Shown piece after piece: positions 1 through 11,365 of a DNA stretch of 64,000 nucleotides. The notes beneath the pieces are model-generated. The model did no database searches and had not been told where the DNA came from. It saw only the letters and a program-made list of their open reading frames with translations. Position 1 is the first letter of the stretch; every line of letters begins with the position of its first letter. The DNA comes from Phanerochaete sordida. Taxonomy: Eukaryota; Basidiomycota; Agaricomycetes; Polyporales; Phanerochaetaceae. Made by a program: the position numbers and the translations under genes. The stretch covers positions 62,001 through 126,000 of the forward strand of contig BPQB01000048.1 in NCBI GenBank assembly GCA_019973155.2, in the 5' to 3' direction.

Positions 1-222
1 CAGAAGGTTCTGCAGTTCGAATAGGCGTCCGACGTTCCGGCGCGACCTGACAGTAAACGACCCGAAGAAACGTGCAGTTGTCTTGTGAAGCCACAATCTT
101 GAAATAAGAGCATATTTCAGCAGCGACGCGTCTTCTCCTGACAACTGATCGAGTATCTCGTCGACGATGTCCTCTGGTAACCCGTGCCCGAGGGACGATA
201 GGTTTCGCGGAGGCGTAGTCAT
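1..222 (-). CDS. F-box-like protein, N-terminal part (runs off the left edge)
   Basis: An open frame starts at the ATG at 222-220 and reads 74 codons to position 1 with no stop, so the gene continues outside the window. After about 15 residues comes an F-box-like helix set: LPEDIVDEILDQLSGED, then a second helix with LLKYALISRLWLHKTT and FFGSFTV, which matches the layout of the other F-box-like genes here (LPxELxDxIID, CSLVCKxWLPR, HLFRSF). F-box proteins normally act as substrate adaptors of SCF ubiquitin ligases by binding Skp1; that role is inferred from the family only. Residues are quite diverged from the neighbouring copies, so this may be a different subfamily. No intron is visible in the part present. 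Confidence 0.6.
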   Translation of the reverse strand, partial: MTTPPRNLSSLGHGLPEDIVDEILDQLSGEDASLLKYALISRLWLHKTTARFFGSFTVRSRRNVGRLFELQNLL

Positions 223-559
223 TGGAAGGGACCAGATCCAGTCGAAATGCGCGTTATAAAGACGAACTAACGTTCAGGTCAGAGATACAGCCGATCATGA
301 GCCCCTGACTCTGATACGCACCTTCGAACAGCTCGACAGTCGCGGTCGCTTTTCAAGGGGAGTTTGAGAGGCTCGAGATATATAGGCGAGCGCTAAGGAC
401 CCCAGACACTTCTCACCGAGCCATGGCGGAGCACTCTTATACTTCGCAGGGCATATCTGGGTTACTTCGGAGCAGCCATCGTCTATAATTGCTTGGCGTC
501 CTATATAGCTACGATCTGTTGGGAATATTGGAAATACAGAGCAACGCTGTAGGAATGGC
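223..559. other. Intergenic, promoter side of the left-edge F-box gene
   Basis: No convincing coding sequence. A GGACCCC half-element near 394-402 resembles the paired GGGGTCC element found upstream of other F-box genes in the window, but its partner is not clear. Confidence 0.4.
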
Positions 560-1741
560 CTATACAAAGTGAGTCACCCTGCTTAGTCGCCTAGGAAGCT
601 TCTGTAGAATCACTTCGCACGCGAAAAAATATTCCGCGGGAGGTATAGCTTCGCTCTCGAAGTCGAATACGGTAATTCTGAGATCATCCAGGGAGTCACA
701 GTGCTCCAGCGCCGCGCCGACCGCGTCCCAGGGCATTGCTTGTACGACGACCTTCGCGGTCTTGCATGCCGTTGCGAGTTTCACCTGGGATGTCTGGCGG
801 GGAATGAACGCAAGAAGCGCAACCGTCTCGAGCCATAAATTGTGGTTGAACGGGATTGATTGGGGCGCTCTCATCACGATGGACCGGAGCTCAGAGCAGG
901 CTTGGAGCCCGGGCAAATCTGTCATATGCTGATATCAGCATTCGCCATCATAGATTATTATGAATTGTGAAACTTTGCCCTTACCTATCGGAGAACTGAG
1001 CCAACCTGCTGCAGCGTGGATGTACTCCAGATGCTTGAGATGCGCTCCTACCACTCGGAGGAATGCGTCGACGGCAGTCAGATCGACACCGTGATAGTAT
1101 GTTGCGCTTAGGTCGAGCACGAGGCTTTGCAGCGTCGTTGGATCGACAAGCTTCGCGAGGCCTTCGAGAGCGTCCGTGCCGTGTATGTGTACGACTAGCT
1201 CGCGCACGACGTGCGAGATGATACCGTGTAGCCCGCGCGTGCACGAGGATATTTGAAGGGAGTCGACAGCGGCGAAGAGATGCTGCACGTGAGAGATTGT
1301 GTCCATGGGGAGGCGCGACGCGGAGAGCAGTTTCAATGAGCGACCTGTACACTCTGGTACGCTCGTGAGGTGGAACGATCCCTCCACGAGATCTACGCCG
1401 GTGAGCGTAAGGGACTCGAGTAACTGTAGGTGAGTTATGAGCGCTCCTAGAGGGGCAAGAAATTCGTGGGCGAAGTACAATTCCAAACTGCGGATTGACA
1501 CAGAAATGCGCGGCGAGGATATTAGAAAGTGTGAGAAGTTGGAGAGGGAGGAAACAGTGGGTAGACCACTGATGCGAAAGGAATGGAAAATAGCGCGTGA
1601 GCAGCGAGGAAGCCACGCCTTGCCGACGAGTGAGCACCGTTTGAGAGTCGGACCGTCGCCTTGCACCGCATCGATGATATAATCTATGAGCTCTTGAGGT
1701 ACGAAAGGCGTCGACACGTGGATGGCTCCTCCCTGGACCAT
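560..1741 (-). CDS. F-box-like protein (two exons, 371 aa)
   Basis: Exons on the minus strand are 1741-985 and 918-560, with a 66 bp intron (donor GTAAGG, acceptor GACAG, phase 1). The start ATG is at 1741. Residues about 12-55 form an F-box-like region (VPQELIDYIIDAVQ, then CSLVGKAWLPRCSR). The middle is a leucine-rich stretch. The second exon opens with the family signature DLPGLQACSELRSI and ends at FV just before the stop. The splice rejoins the frame exactly at the same place as in six other two-exon paralogues here. Likely an SCF-type adaptor with an LRR-like substrate side by family; no substrate can be inferred. The gene lies head to tail with the DUF6535 gene upstream. Confidence 0.75.
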
Positions 1742-2026
1742 TGGGATGAGAGATGGTATGTGGATGAATGAACGTCGATGAGGCTGGAGAGGTGCGGGGC
1801 GAAGTGCGTCCCAAGTGAAGTTCGCAAGGAGGAGCTATAACTACCTCGGCAATAGCTGTGCTGACGCAGTGCCTGCCCCGTGTTAGCATACTTTGGTAAC
1901 TCATATTTCGGTAATTGACTTACCAAACGCCAGCTACGCCTGTGTTTTTCCCGGATAAATATGTTCCCACAGTAGACATGCTGGGCATCACCGCGACCGA
2001 AACCAAGTTATGCTGAATAGCCAGGA

Positions 2027-5000
2027 TTATTCATGGTCATCGAGCGACGACGTGAATGAGTCCGGAGAGGAATCTCGGGCGGGATGCGAGCCAGCGTCGT
2101 GCAGAGCGTTCGCCGTGTCGCCAGAGGGACCACGTCGCGTTCCCAGGGCCCCGCCGATAGTCGCAGCGGAGACCTGTTGAATCATTGGCGCGTCGTGCGC
2201 GGCACCGCTCTGGCCTTCATTGTGACGGTACACCTAGTATTCTATCATGAACAGCTCGATGATGCACCGAAAGGTTACTCACGTTATGGCCGAAAGCTTG
2301 GTGCTGATTGGGTCTGACCGGTACCCCGCCGTCTGTCCGCGTGAGCTCGGTCACAGCACGTCTAGCAGAGTTTAGGCTACCTGGAGCAGGATGCCTTGCG
2401 TCTGATTGTATGATATGCCCTCTTGGTGGAAAACCGTGTTGCATCGGCTGCGCATACGAAGGAGAGTCGTTCAAGGCTGAGCGAAAACGAGCAGTATTAG
2501 ATGAGGGAGGGGGGCTTGAGACGTCTGTTTGTCTGGTGGTCGGCCTCGACCAACGAGAGCTAGAAGCCAGACGATCCGCGGACGGCAACGGCGGAGAAGC
2601 CTGTCGATATCTCGCATGCGTTAATGGAGGTGACGAAGCGTTTCCAGCGGGATGTGGAAATTCATGAAGATCTCCGATCAGTGTGATAGGGGTTGACGGT
2701 TGTGTGGAGTAAATTGTTGGTGCGACTGTGACGTTGTCAGTTGCCTGAGTCAATCGACGGTCGGATTCACTCGACGGCCTTTCATGCCAATGCGGGATGA
2801 TGGCACGATGCAAGCGATGGCCAATCATAGGCGCCTCGAGCTTTGCCAGGCGGCCGAGGACGAGTCTGAGCTGATCAGGGACATCTGCATCGTCTGTAAT
2901 GAGCCTTTCAGATGCTCCTTTCGCGAGCGATGGAATATCATCCTGCCTGTCACTAGCCATCGCGACATGCAGACCAAGTGTCTCTGCCAGGTTGAAGCTT
3001 CTGCGGGAGTTATGGGCAAGTGGCTTGCCGTCGGCTGCGTACCGAAGAACCGGAAGCAGTTCTTCCCAGTCGTGGGCAGGATGTGGTCGGCCAAATACCC
3101 GCGGAACACCAGGCCTTGCAAGAGCGAGGCAGAGCCGGACGAAGTCATAGGTAGGTAAATCGTCGTCTTGCTTTGCTACTGAACGAGCACACTTCAGAAG
3201 AAATCGCCATAGATCGTGGAAAATAGGCCTGAGGGCGTGTTGTTCGAGATCGCGTTCCGTCATATTGTGGGCAAGCCTCCAAAGCGACTCAGTGCGGGGT
3301 GCAAGCAGAGAGTTTTTCAAGTAGATAGTGTATACATTGAGAGCGGCCGTGGCAAGAAGGGATGATCCGCCGACGATGTTGGATAGCTTCGAAGACAGTG
3401 GCAAGTACTCCACGCGGAGATGTGACAAAGGGGTCTGGATGCTGGGAGACCAACTCGCGCGATTGCCTCGTGGCATTGGTAGCGCGACGTCCTCTCGCCA
3501 GTCCGAGTCATTCGGGCTAGGTGTGTGAGGATTAGAAGCATGGAGGAGGGACAGAAGCATAACAGTCGCTTCTGCATAGTCCTCCTCCGGTGCAGGTTTC
3601 TGCCATATAGTTTCGAGCAGTACTTGTGCGACCGCAATCTGGAGCTTGCCAAGAGTGCGCGTCTGCCTTGAGCGAAGACGACGCCAGTCTCGCCTGATCG
3701 CCGAAGATATATTGGCAGACGTTCGCGACGGGGAGGTGTAAGCAATCCACAGAAGGCCAATGACGTCTTGAAGAGCCCAAGTCTTGACAACGGGTCTAAC
3801 GAGCTGTATAATCCTCGAAAGCTGCGACGGATCGGACAGCATCAAGGCGACTGCTCTAGGAAGAGGCCTCCAGGAGTCAGATAAAAGTACGGCAGCTGCG
3901 TTTGCATGCCAGAAACCGCGTGAGACAGCTCTGTCGTTGGAAGCTTCTGGGGTCTCTTGAAGGTACTTGTCTAGGGTCTGGCCCACTAGTTCTAACAGCA
4001 GCCTCCACGCGCTCTCGGAGAGCGCGCGCAAGTTAAGGAGTCCCCTGACATGGCGACTTCCAGCGGGCAGTCGATTCACATTGATAGCGTTGACTCGATG
4101 ATGAATGCAGCCGAGGACAAAGGTGATGATGGAAGCGGGAGGTGTCTCTGTTTGTCTCAGAACCTCTGACATGGTTCTGAGCATCGGCCCATCGTTGATA
4201 ATAACTTCGTCGACTGATAAAAGTAGCTCGTGGGTGGCGTAGTCTTGTTTGACTACCTCGTCCTCCTCGTCATCGTCCGTCTCGTTGTCCACGTCAGTCA
4301 ATAGCATGAGCCGAAAGAGGGATGCCAGGGATGTTTTGATAAGAACTAGAAGGAAGCGAAGGACGGATTGGACGACAATGAATACAGGCGTGAGTGCCTG
4401 TCGAACGATCCCAAATGGTGCGTACAAGACGAAGACAGCAAGTCCGAGAGACAGCACGCCAGGCGCGCTTCGTGCCGTGAGGGGCCGCGTTCCAGTGACA
4501 CGATCTTTCGCCATCTTGAACAGCCGCAGATAGCGCCCTCCCACCCGCCACAGGGCCCTGAGATATTTTCTGCCTACGTGCAAAGTGCTCTTGAGAAGGG
4601 TGACCTTGTACGGGCAGCGTGGGGAGGCCAGCGGAGCGATGATGGTAAGTAGAGCGAAGAACGCCCAGCCAGCGACAAGCGGGAATGTGGAGCGTCCAAC
4701 GATCTCGCTTGCAGCCGCGGTGTAGAAGCACAGACCGAGGAAGAAGAGACCCAGTGAGAGATGTAGGAGGAGGGGGAGCGTCGCTGCGATCTCGAAGACC
4801 CTCCAACTGTTGAGACCGGGATGGCGGTATTGACGAGCGCGCAGCTGCTCCTCGGGTGAGATCCACTCCATCGCGAGATACTCGGTGAGCCATTGCTTGA
4901 CAAGCATGCCGAAAGATGCAGTCGACAAGCTGACGATAAGGCTCGCGAACCAGAGCCCGTTGACACGGAGCGCCCACACGGGGACCTCGAACGGCGGGTC

Positions 5001-5419
5001 AACAGGGAAAGGAGCCACCGGGCGTAGAGTGCCGTCGACGAGAGTGTAATTTTGAGCAAGGGAATGCCGCATGAGGAATACAAGTTCGTCTGTGCTATCT
5101 GGTTGCAAGCTGGCGTAACTGTCGACGACAAACGTTGTCACGACGGCTGAGAAGAGGCCAGCCTGTGTGTGTATCTTCAGCTCTAGGGCCAGTAAAAAAA
5201 AAAGGCAGTTACGCACGAAGACGAGGAGAGTGTCTATATCTTCCTTTGTGTCCATGACTTTGCGAGTGTCGACGTCCCGTACAGTTTTGACCATCCTTTG
5301 CCAAAGGTTCGACGGGTTAGTATCGGCTGCCACGGCGCTCTACAGATCTGGTCAGGGCAGTATTTTGGAGATATTATGACCACACGTACGCTTGACCTTC
5401 TCTCCTCCTCGCTGTCCAT
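2027..5419 (-). CDS. DUF6535 membrane protein, copy 1 (1079 aa)
   Basis: Four exons: 5419-5390 (10 codons), 5339-5217, 5162-2283 and 2233-2027, with introns of 50, 54 and 49 bp, all phase 0. The 54 bp intron is in frame, so unspliced reading hides it. The start is the ATG at 5419; the open frame that appears to begin at 5333 does so at a GTG. Exon 2 ends TKEDIDTLLVF and joins AGLFSAVVTTFVVDSY, the hallmark start of DUF6535. Predicted membrane segments lie near residues 52-67, 119-141 (WFASLIVSLSTASFGML), 174-201 and 208-231. A long cytosolic-looking helical part follows, including LLLSVDEVIINDGPML, then a Ser/Pro/Arg-rich tail. The last exon (68 aa, ends SLDDHE) is predicted from donor GTGAGT and acceptor CTAG. 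Molecular function is unknown for the family. It is divergent from copy 2. Confidence 0.88.
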
Positions 5420-5545
5420 GGTCAGAGCTTTGACGCGAGAAGTTTCTGTAGGATACCTGGACGGCCAATGAAAGACGAAAGTAACAGCCCACAGAATCTG
5501 CCTGGAGGCCTGATTCGCTGGTGTGCTGTGTTCACCGTCACAGCT

Positions 5546-5569
5546 GGAAGGAATGGAAGGAATGGAAGG
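5546..5569. repeat. Short tandem repeat, 9 bp unit
   Basis: GGAAGGAAT-type units repeat a little over 2.5 times in the divergent promoter region. A minor microsatellite-like array. Confidence 0.7.
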
Positions 5570-6204
5570 CAAACTGCTTGCTTCCCTGATTGTTGGTTCG
5601 CGACAGGCCATGGGTATTCATCAAGGGTCTGGAAAGGGTTCGAAGACTCAGCAAATGAGAGATAAATGCAGGAAAGAGCGGCCGTAGAGCGTTCAGGGAA
5701 GGATGTCCGAGGTCAGGCCAGTAGACACTGGGTTGGGACGCAGATGATCAGCACAATTCCTGTACTAGCACGAGCCGGCGTGGACATACGTTCGAAATCG
5801 TATTGCTGTCATAACGAGACACGTTTTCGCAGGTGGTCAAGCGTGAGAGCACATTGGACATCCCACGTTCTCCCAGGCCTTCGATAGGTACGCATGACGC
5901 TACGACGACGTCGTTTTTGACTGCTCGGATGAGCATTTGTCCCCTCGATCAGACCGCAGACCGGGGGCCGCTTTCGCGTCCCTGTTGTCAACGCCGCCAC
6001 CCGCGCACTCGAAGCTTTGTGCTGGCTCTTGCTGTTCCTCGCGGACAGTATCGCGATGCAGAGCGCAAGCTTTTTCAACACGCTTTGCGCATATTAAGCG
6101 GCGGAAGAGTGGGTCTGCGTATCGTGCGAGCCCTAAAGCCAGTCATTTCAGTGTGGTCGTGGTGATTTCGAGGCGGAAAGCCATACCTGCAGCCCTGCTC
6201 CAGC

Positions 6205-6249
6205 TCTCGAGATGGGAGCGGGGATCGAACTCCCGCCCCCATCTCGAGA
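6205..6249. repeat. Near-perfect inverted repeat (hairpin), tRNA-minihelix-like
   Basis: Arms TCTCGAGATGGG and CCCATCTCGAGA pair perfectly, then one A/C mismatch, then five more pairs (GCGGG with CCCGC) closing a loop of 7-9 nt. On the minus strand the loop reads AGTTCGATCCC, which fits a polymerase III B-box or tRNA T-loop, and the stem could act as acceptor plus T-stem. No D-arm or anticodon arm is present, so it is not a tRNA gene. It lies about 135 bp upstream of the copy 2 start codon. Confidence 0.65.
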
Positions 6250-6384
6250 AAAACTTACGTAAGCAGATACGCACCCACGCTAGCTCAAGCTTGCTGGATC
6301 GCCGACGTGCTCGTCTGGCTCGCTCCCATTGCACTCCCACAATACATTCGTCGTCGCGAAGCATCTTTTCACCCAGCCTGCAAC

Positions 6385-9300
6385 ATGGCCGAACAAGATC
6401 TGACGCGGACTTCAAACATCTGGCAGACCATGGTGAAGAGTGTCCGTGACGTCGATGTCCGGAAGATCACAGACACAAAGGAGGACATCGATACTCTGCT
6501 CGTCTTTGTGAGTGCTGAAATATTATGCCCTGGATTAAGCGGGATGCTAATTTGGTGCGCAAAGGCTGGCTTGTTCTCGGCCGTTGTCACGACCTTCGTC
6601 GTCGACAGCTATAGCAGCCTCCAGCCGGACAATACCGACGAGCTGGTCTACCTCATGCGCCAATCCTTCGCCCAGAACTACACCTTTACCGACGGAGTCT
6701 TGCGCCCTATCACACCCTTCCCTCAGAATCTCGCCTTCGAGGCTCCGCTGTGGGCTCTCCGCGTCAATGGCTTGTGGTTCGCGAGTCTCATCGTGAGCCT
6801 CTCGACGGCATCTTTCGGGATGCTCGTGAAGCAGTGGCTTATCGAGTATCTTGCAATGGACTGGATCTCGCCAGAAGAGCAGCTGCGCGCGCGCCAGTAT
6901 CGCTGCCCGGGGCTCGACGACTGGAAGGTCTTCGAGATCGCCGCAATGCTCCCTCTTCTGCTCCACCTATCCCTCGGACTCTTCTTCATTGGGCTTTGCT
7001 TCTACACGGCAGCTGCAAACGAAATCGTCGGTCATTCAACGGTTCCTCTTGTCGCCGGCTGGGCTTTCTTTGCCCTACTTACTGTCGCGGCCCCGCTCGC
7101 ATCTCCTCGATGTCCGTACAAAGTCACCCTGCTCAAGACTGCGCTGCGCGTGGGGCGATGTTATATCACGGTCCGTCTTCGTAGACCGCTCTCCGCTGTG
7201 CGAAGATTCCTGCTCGGTACTCGAAGCAGCCTGGTCGGTACGGGAATTCGAACGGGGCGAACCATCAAGTACATTCTGCTGGGAAATTCTTCAAGATCTG
7301 GCTTTGTGCCCACAGTCTTCACTGATTGGTCTCGCAAGAAGCCGTTACACATCATCGTCCTTCTGGTCCTGCTCCTCGCGTTCCCTCTGTTCGCATTCCT
7401 TATCGTTTTCCCGATAGCCATCTTCCATTTCATTGCACATGTCGAGCTGCTGAAGCCCGACACAAGTGACGAAGAGGGCCATATGATGCGCCAGCCTTAC
7501 CAACCTCACGAATTGTTACTCTCTGTCGACAAGATTATCCTCAACGACGGCCCTGTACTGGAGACTATGGCTGGTGTCCTCAAGCAGACCCTAGTCCCGC
7601 CACCATTGATCGTCAAATTTGTCCTTGGCTGCATCCAGCATCGGCTTGGGAAAGCTATCTGCGAGCATTGGGTTTCAGCGACTGACGGGCGTATACGCGA
7701 ACTACCATCTCTAGATATGCTCTCTGAGGGCGCATGGCTCACGCTACTGGGACTTGTGACCGAGACGTTACAGCCGGATCTTCGCGGCATCACAGAGAAG
7801 ACCCTCATCTTTAATCCGGAATCTAATCTTTGGATGGCAAACGCATCGGCTCTCATTCTCTCCAATTCCTACCGTCCTCTTCCACCAACTGTTCGCACAT
7901 ATCTGACCGATCCTGCCGTCCGGGCCTCTATGCTCGAGCTCTCCAGGAACGTCATGCCCGCTTGGCATAGACACGACATCCTCAACATTATCTGGACCGC
8001 CTTCACGGCGCACGATAGGAGCACTGGTATCCAGTCACACAGGACCTGGGACCTCGTCCCCTGTGTCAATGGGGACACGCTAACTACCCTCCAAAAAGTA
8101 TCAATGTCCATACTCCTCGAACACGCGTGGCGCGGCGATCGCTGGGCTCCCGAGGCCATCCTCGTACTGGCTTTCATGCTAAACACGTCTCCGCCAACTC
8201 TCTACATTGACGACCCGGACATGAAACTACCGGTGTCGTACTACAGAGGGCAACCAATTGAAACAGCCGTGGCTGCAATCGGCGCACTCTACAAAGAGTT
8301 TTCAGCCGTCTCGTCGCCCCTCAGCTCTGTCGTCCGCACCGCGCCGCATCTCCTCCCGAACGTCCTCAAGTTCTATCGCTGCCTCATCTCAGAGTCCCTA
8401 ACCGCACGCGATCCGCTATGGCGGGCCCTTCAGACCCACGACAGCACTCGCCTCCAGCGACTTGCCGCGCACCCGGCCGTGCGCGATCTGTGGGATTTTA
8501 TGCTAAGCTGTGCACAGTTTGAAGAACACGACGGCGACGACCCCCTGCATCGCGACGAGTTTGTCAAGCTCTGCCTCGTGCTCGCCGTCCCCGGCGTGCC
8601 CCGCGCCTTCGGGAGAGTCGATCCAGCCGCCGACTGGCTCAAGCTACTACCAGTGCTCGCAGAGGCCTCCGCGGGGCGAGCGCGCGCTGCGGCGACGACA
8701 GATGTGGCGACGCCAGATGCCGAGAGCGTACCCGGACTTGCTCGCCGCGCGCTTTGGCTGCTCGACCCTGGCGACCCCGATGTCCCGTCGGAGCTGCAGG
8801 CGGTCCTCGAGCAACTCGCCGGCACGGACACCGTCTATGTCGTGGCGCCAGGCGGTGACACGGCAGCCGCAGGCGATGTAGTCCACGACACTCCCCCAAG
8901 CGCACTCATGAGCCTCGCACAGCCACTCCGCATTGTGACGGGCAGGTCGCAGGACACGCTCCCGACTGCGGCTGCTCTCGAGGAAGGCAGGGCTGCAGGT
9001 CATTCGCCTATATCTACCTTTCTGCCTTCCGCCTGTGTTGGCTCCGAGCAGCCGACGCTGGAACCGATGCTCGCGGTGCGTCCGGGAGATCCACCTATAG
9101 CTTCGCCGGAAACTTCGGTGCGCGTCCGCACAAGCTCAATTGCTTCTCTCCATCGATCTGCACACGCGGCTCTTGGTCGTACACCTCAGGCGGCGCCTTT
9201 GTCGGCCCCGCATGCGGAAGTGTTCATACATACGAGCTCCAGCGATGTAATTGGCGGAACGGCTGGCGTCGCCCGAGAGCAAATGCAGGCCAGCGAAGAT

Positions 9301-9580
9301 AGCGAATGGCCGCATAACAGCAATGCGCCTCCTGGCGCAACAGCCGCAACTGCGATGCGCCCGAGCGAGATTAGAGATGTGAGCCAGAGTCCAGGCTTCA
9401 CATTGAGTGGCGCTGACAGCATGCCTTCAGATACGTGCCCTCGACAACGGAGCACTTTGTCCGTCTGGTCCCGTCAATGTGCCGGCGGAAGGCACGGAGA
9501 CCTTTCATGCTGGGTCGCTTTGCGGTCCACTGAGTTCTCGAAGGACTACGTCGTCTTTGGATGCAACAGCAAGCGACTAG
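6385..9580 (+). CDS. DUF6535 membrane protein, copy 2 (1028 aa)
   Basis: Three exons: 6385-6507, 6565-9378 and 9431-9580; introns of 57 bp (GTGAGT...AAAG) and 52 bp (GTGAGC...TTCAG), both phase 0. The start is the first ATG of the frame; upstream in-frame triplets are not ATG. The micro-exon found in the other four copies is absent, so the start sits in what is their exon 2. Exon 1 ends DIDTLLVF and joins AGLFSAVVTT. Membrane segments are near residues 42-57, 110-132, 165-192, 199-222 and a double-length hydrophobic stretch at 302-332. Motifs shared with the paralogues include LLLSVDKIILNDGPVL and LCLVLAVPGVPRAFG. The last exon (49 aa, ends SLDATASD) replaces a basic, tryptophan-containing readthrough tail that does not resemble the family. 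Function unknown. Confidence 0.88.
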
Positions 9581-9739
9581 CCTTTGCCGCAGATTTCTCA
9601 TTTCGAGGTGCTACGCGATTGTACAGATCTCATTATATTTCATGCAAAGAAGGTCGAATGGGACGATGGTAGTAAGCGTCCATAAATTTGTACTAGCTGC
9701 TGGTGAGATGTTGTTGATAGGCATCCGGGTTGGCTACAT

Positions 9740-10906
9740 CTATTCGAAAACAGTGATGTTTCTCAAACGAACAGGTAGCTCTGCGCGTATCGCCTGCTGA
9801 ACCTCGCTATCCACGCGAAGAGTGACGGGACCAAAGTCATCCTTGATGACTGGTAGCTGCAGACTCTCGAGATCAGGGCACCTTTCGGCGAGCGTGTCGC
9901 CGACCGCTCGCCAGTCCAGCGCGCGGAAGGTATCGGAGGCCGCTTGCTCCGTCTCAAATGAGAAATTCGTGATGAGTCGAACGGCGCATGTCTGCGGAGG
10001 CAGATGGCGCAGGAAGAAGACGGCACCGTGCCATCCGGCGAGTTTGAAGCGGATGGCCGTGGGCGTGGCGATGGTGAAGGATTCGAGACGCTTGCAGGCC
10101 TGCATCGCAGGAAGGTCTGGCCCATGGGTCAGCGTGAGTGAAAGCACCGCCAAAGAGAACTAGTACTTACCGGCGACGGCGCTTTGGATTGAATAGCCCA
10201 TGTCAATTTCCAGATGGATAATGTGCGCCCCGACTGCCCTGACAAACTTGTCCACGTCCTCCGACAACACCGGTGTCCCTGTGCTCTCCAAGCCGATCTT
10301 GACGCTTTTCAAAGTCAGGACCTCCAGAAGCTGGGTCAGCTCCGACAGGGTCCCGGCCAAAAGATGACTGATATCGAGATGCTCGACATGGAATGCGCGC
10401 GACGGGAGCGGTCCTTCGCCACCGGTGAAATTTGAAAGCTCCAGCGTGCCGACAGACTCGAACAGGCCGAGGAAGTAGGAGACGAGTGTGAGTTGCGTGT
10501 CGTCGAACTGCAGGTGCTCGAGGTGTCGTCCGGTACATGGCAGCGTTGTCTCAGGGGCACCAATGTCTGTGTCCATCACGTTCAACCGTCGTAACCGAGT
10601 CAGATGCGGGATTATCGACGCCACATCTTCGACGGCCCAGTCGCTGAGGTTGAGGTTTAGCTGGCGCACGTTTGCGATAACGCGCACGGACGAGGCCAAT
10701 AGCTTGCAGAACGTGGGAAGTGTGCTTCTTCGATGGACTTGTGCGCCATGCCGGATATGTATGCTCACCCGGAAGGACCGGAAGAGATGCAGCGACGCCC
10801 TCGGGAACCACGACTTGCATACGAGGGAGCAGTGCTTCAGAGACACGGGAGAATCCTGCAAGCCATCTATAATCATGTCGGTTATTTCTCCCGGAAGCAC
10901 GGGCAT
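9740..10906 (-). CDS. F-box-like protein (two exons, 370 aa)
   Basis: Exons are 10906-10171 and 10116-9740 with a 54 bp phase-1 intron (GTAAGT...GCCAG). The ATG at 10906 opens MPVLPGEITDMIIDGL, the F-box first helix, followed by CSLVCKSWFPRASLHLFRSF (second half of the box, residues about 26-45). The rest is an alternating leucine pattern typical of short LRR-like solenoids. Exon 2 begins DLPAMQACKRLESF, the conserved joint of this family, and ends ITVFE. Reading through the intron would give a false stop. It is the first of three head-to-tail genes (9740-14135), consistent with tandem duplication. Role as an SCF adaptor is inferred from the F-box alone. Confidence 0.8.
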
Positions 10907-11365
10907 GATGTGCCGCAGAGTCTTGCAAGTCGCAGGTTTGTGGCGGAAGACGACTTCGAGCCTCGAAGAGGGCCTGTCTGCTGTCAGATTTACGCCTGGT
11001 AAGTAGCGTCAAGTTGGAGTCAAAGGATGCAGCTCACCGTTATCGCAAAAGGCCATCATTCCCGCCAGGATTTGCTGCAGCTTTCAGAGCGAGTGCAAGG
11101 TGGAAAGAGGGAAGGAGGCGAATACGAACATTGGGCGCCAGTGCGTATACCCTCGGACCCCGTGTACGCCAACGCGCGGTCAATGCAAAGCCCGCGAGCG
11201 ACGACATCTCGCATTTCCAAGCCGCAGCAGAGAGCAGGACAAAGAAGCTGCCCATAGATAAGCACAGACTTCGGATCACATTGTCAGAATAATCATGAAT
11301 CTGGTGGTATGAGAAAACGGTTTGACGTCAAATCGAATCAGTATATTAGTCTGCGGACAAAGAGG
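10907..11365. other. Intergenic, no gene seen
   Basis: About 460 bp between two tandem F-box-like genes. Only short overlapping frames without family motifs. It presumably holds the promoter of the gene at 9740-10906. Confidence 0.4.

Larger units (their letters stand above)
5420..6384. promoter_or_regulatory. Shared promoter region of divergent DUF6535 copies 1 and 2
   Basis: A 965 bp gap between two start codons pointing away from each other. No coding sequence is convincing. It contains a 9 bp tandem array (GGAATGGAA type, about 5546-5569) and a strong hairpin at 6205-6249. Regulation from a common region is an inference from the layout. Confidence 0.5.

Noticed and set aside
4294..4977. 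Minus-strand frames overlapping DUF6535 copy 1
   Set aside because: Out-of-frame shadows of the main exon with no conserved counterpart in the other four copies.
6205..6249. tRNA gene
   Set aside because: Only an acceptor/T-arm-like hairpin is present; no D-arm, anticodon arm or A box at the right distance.
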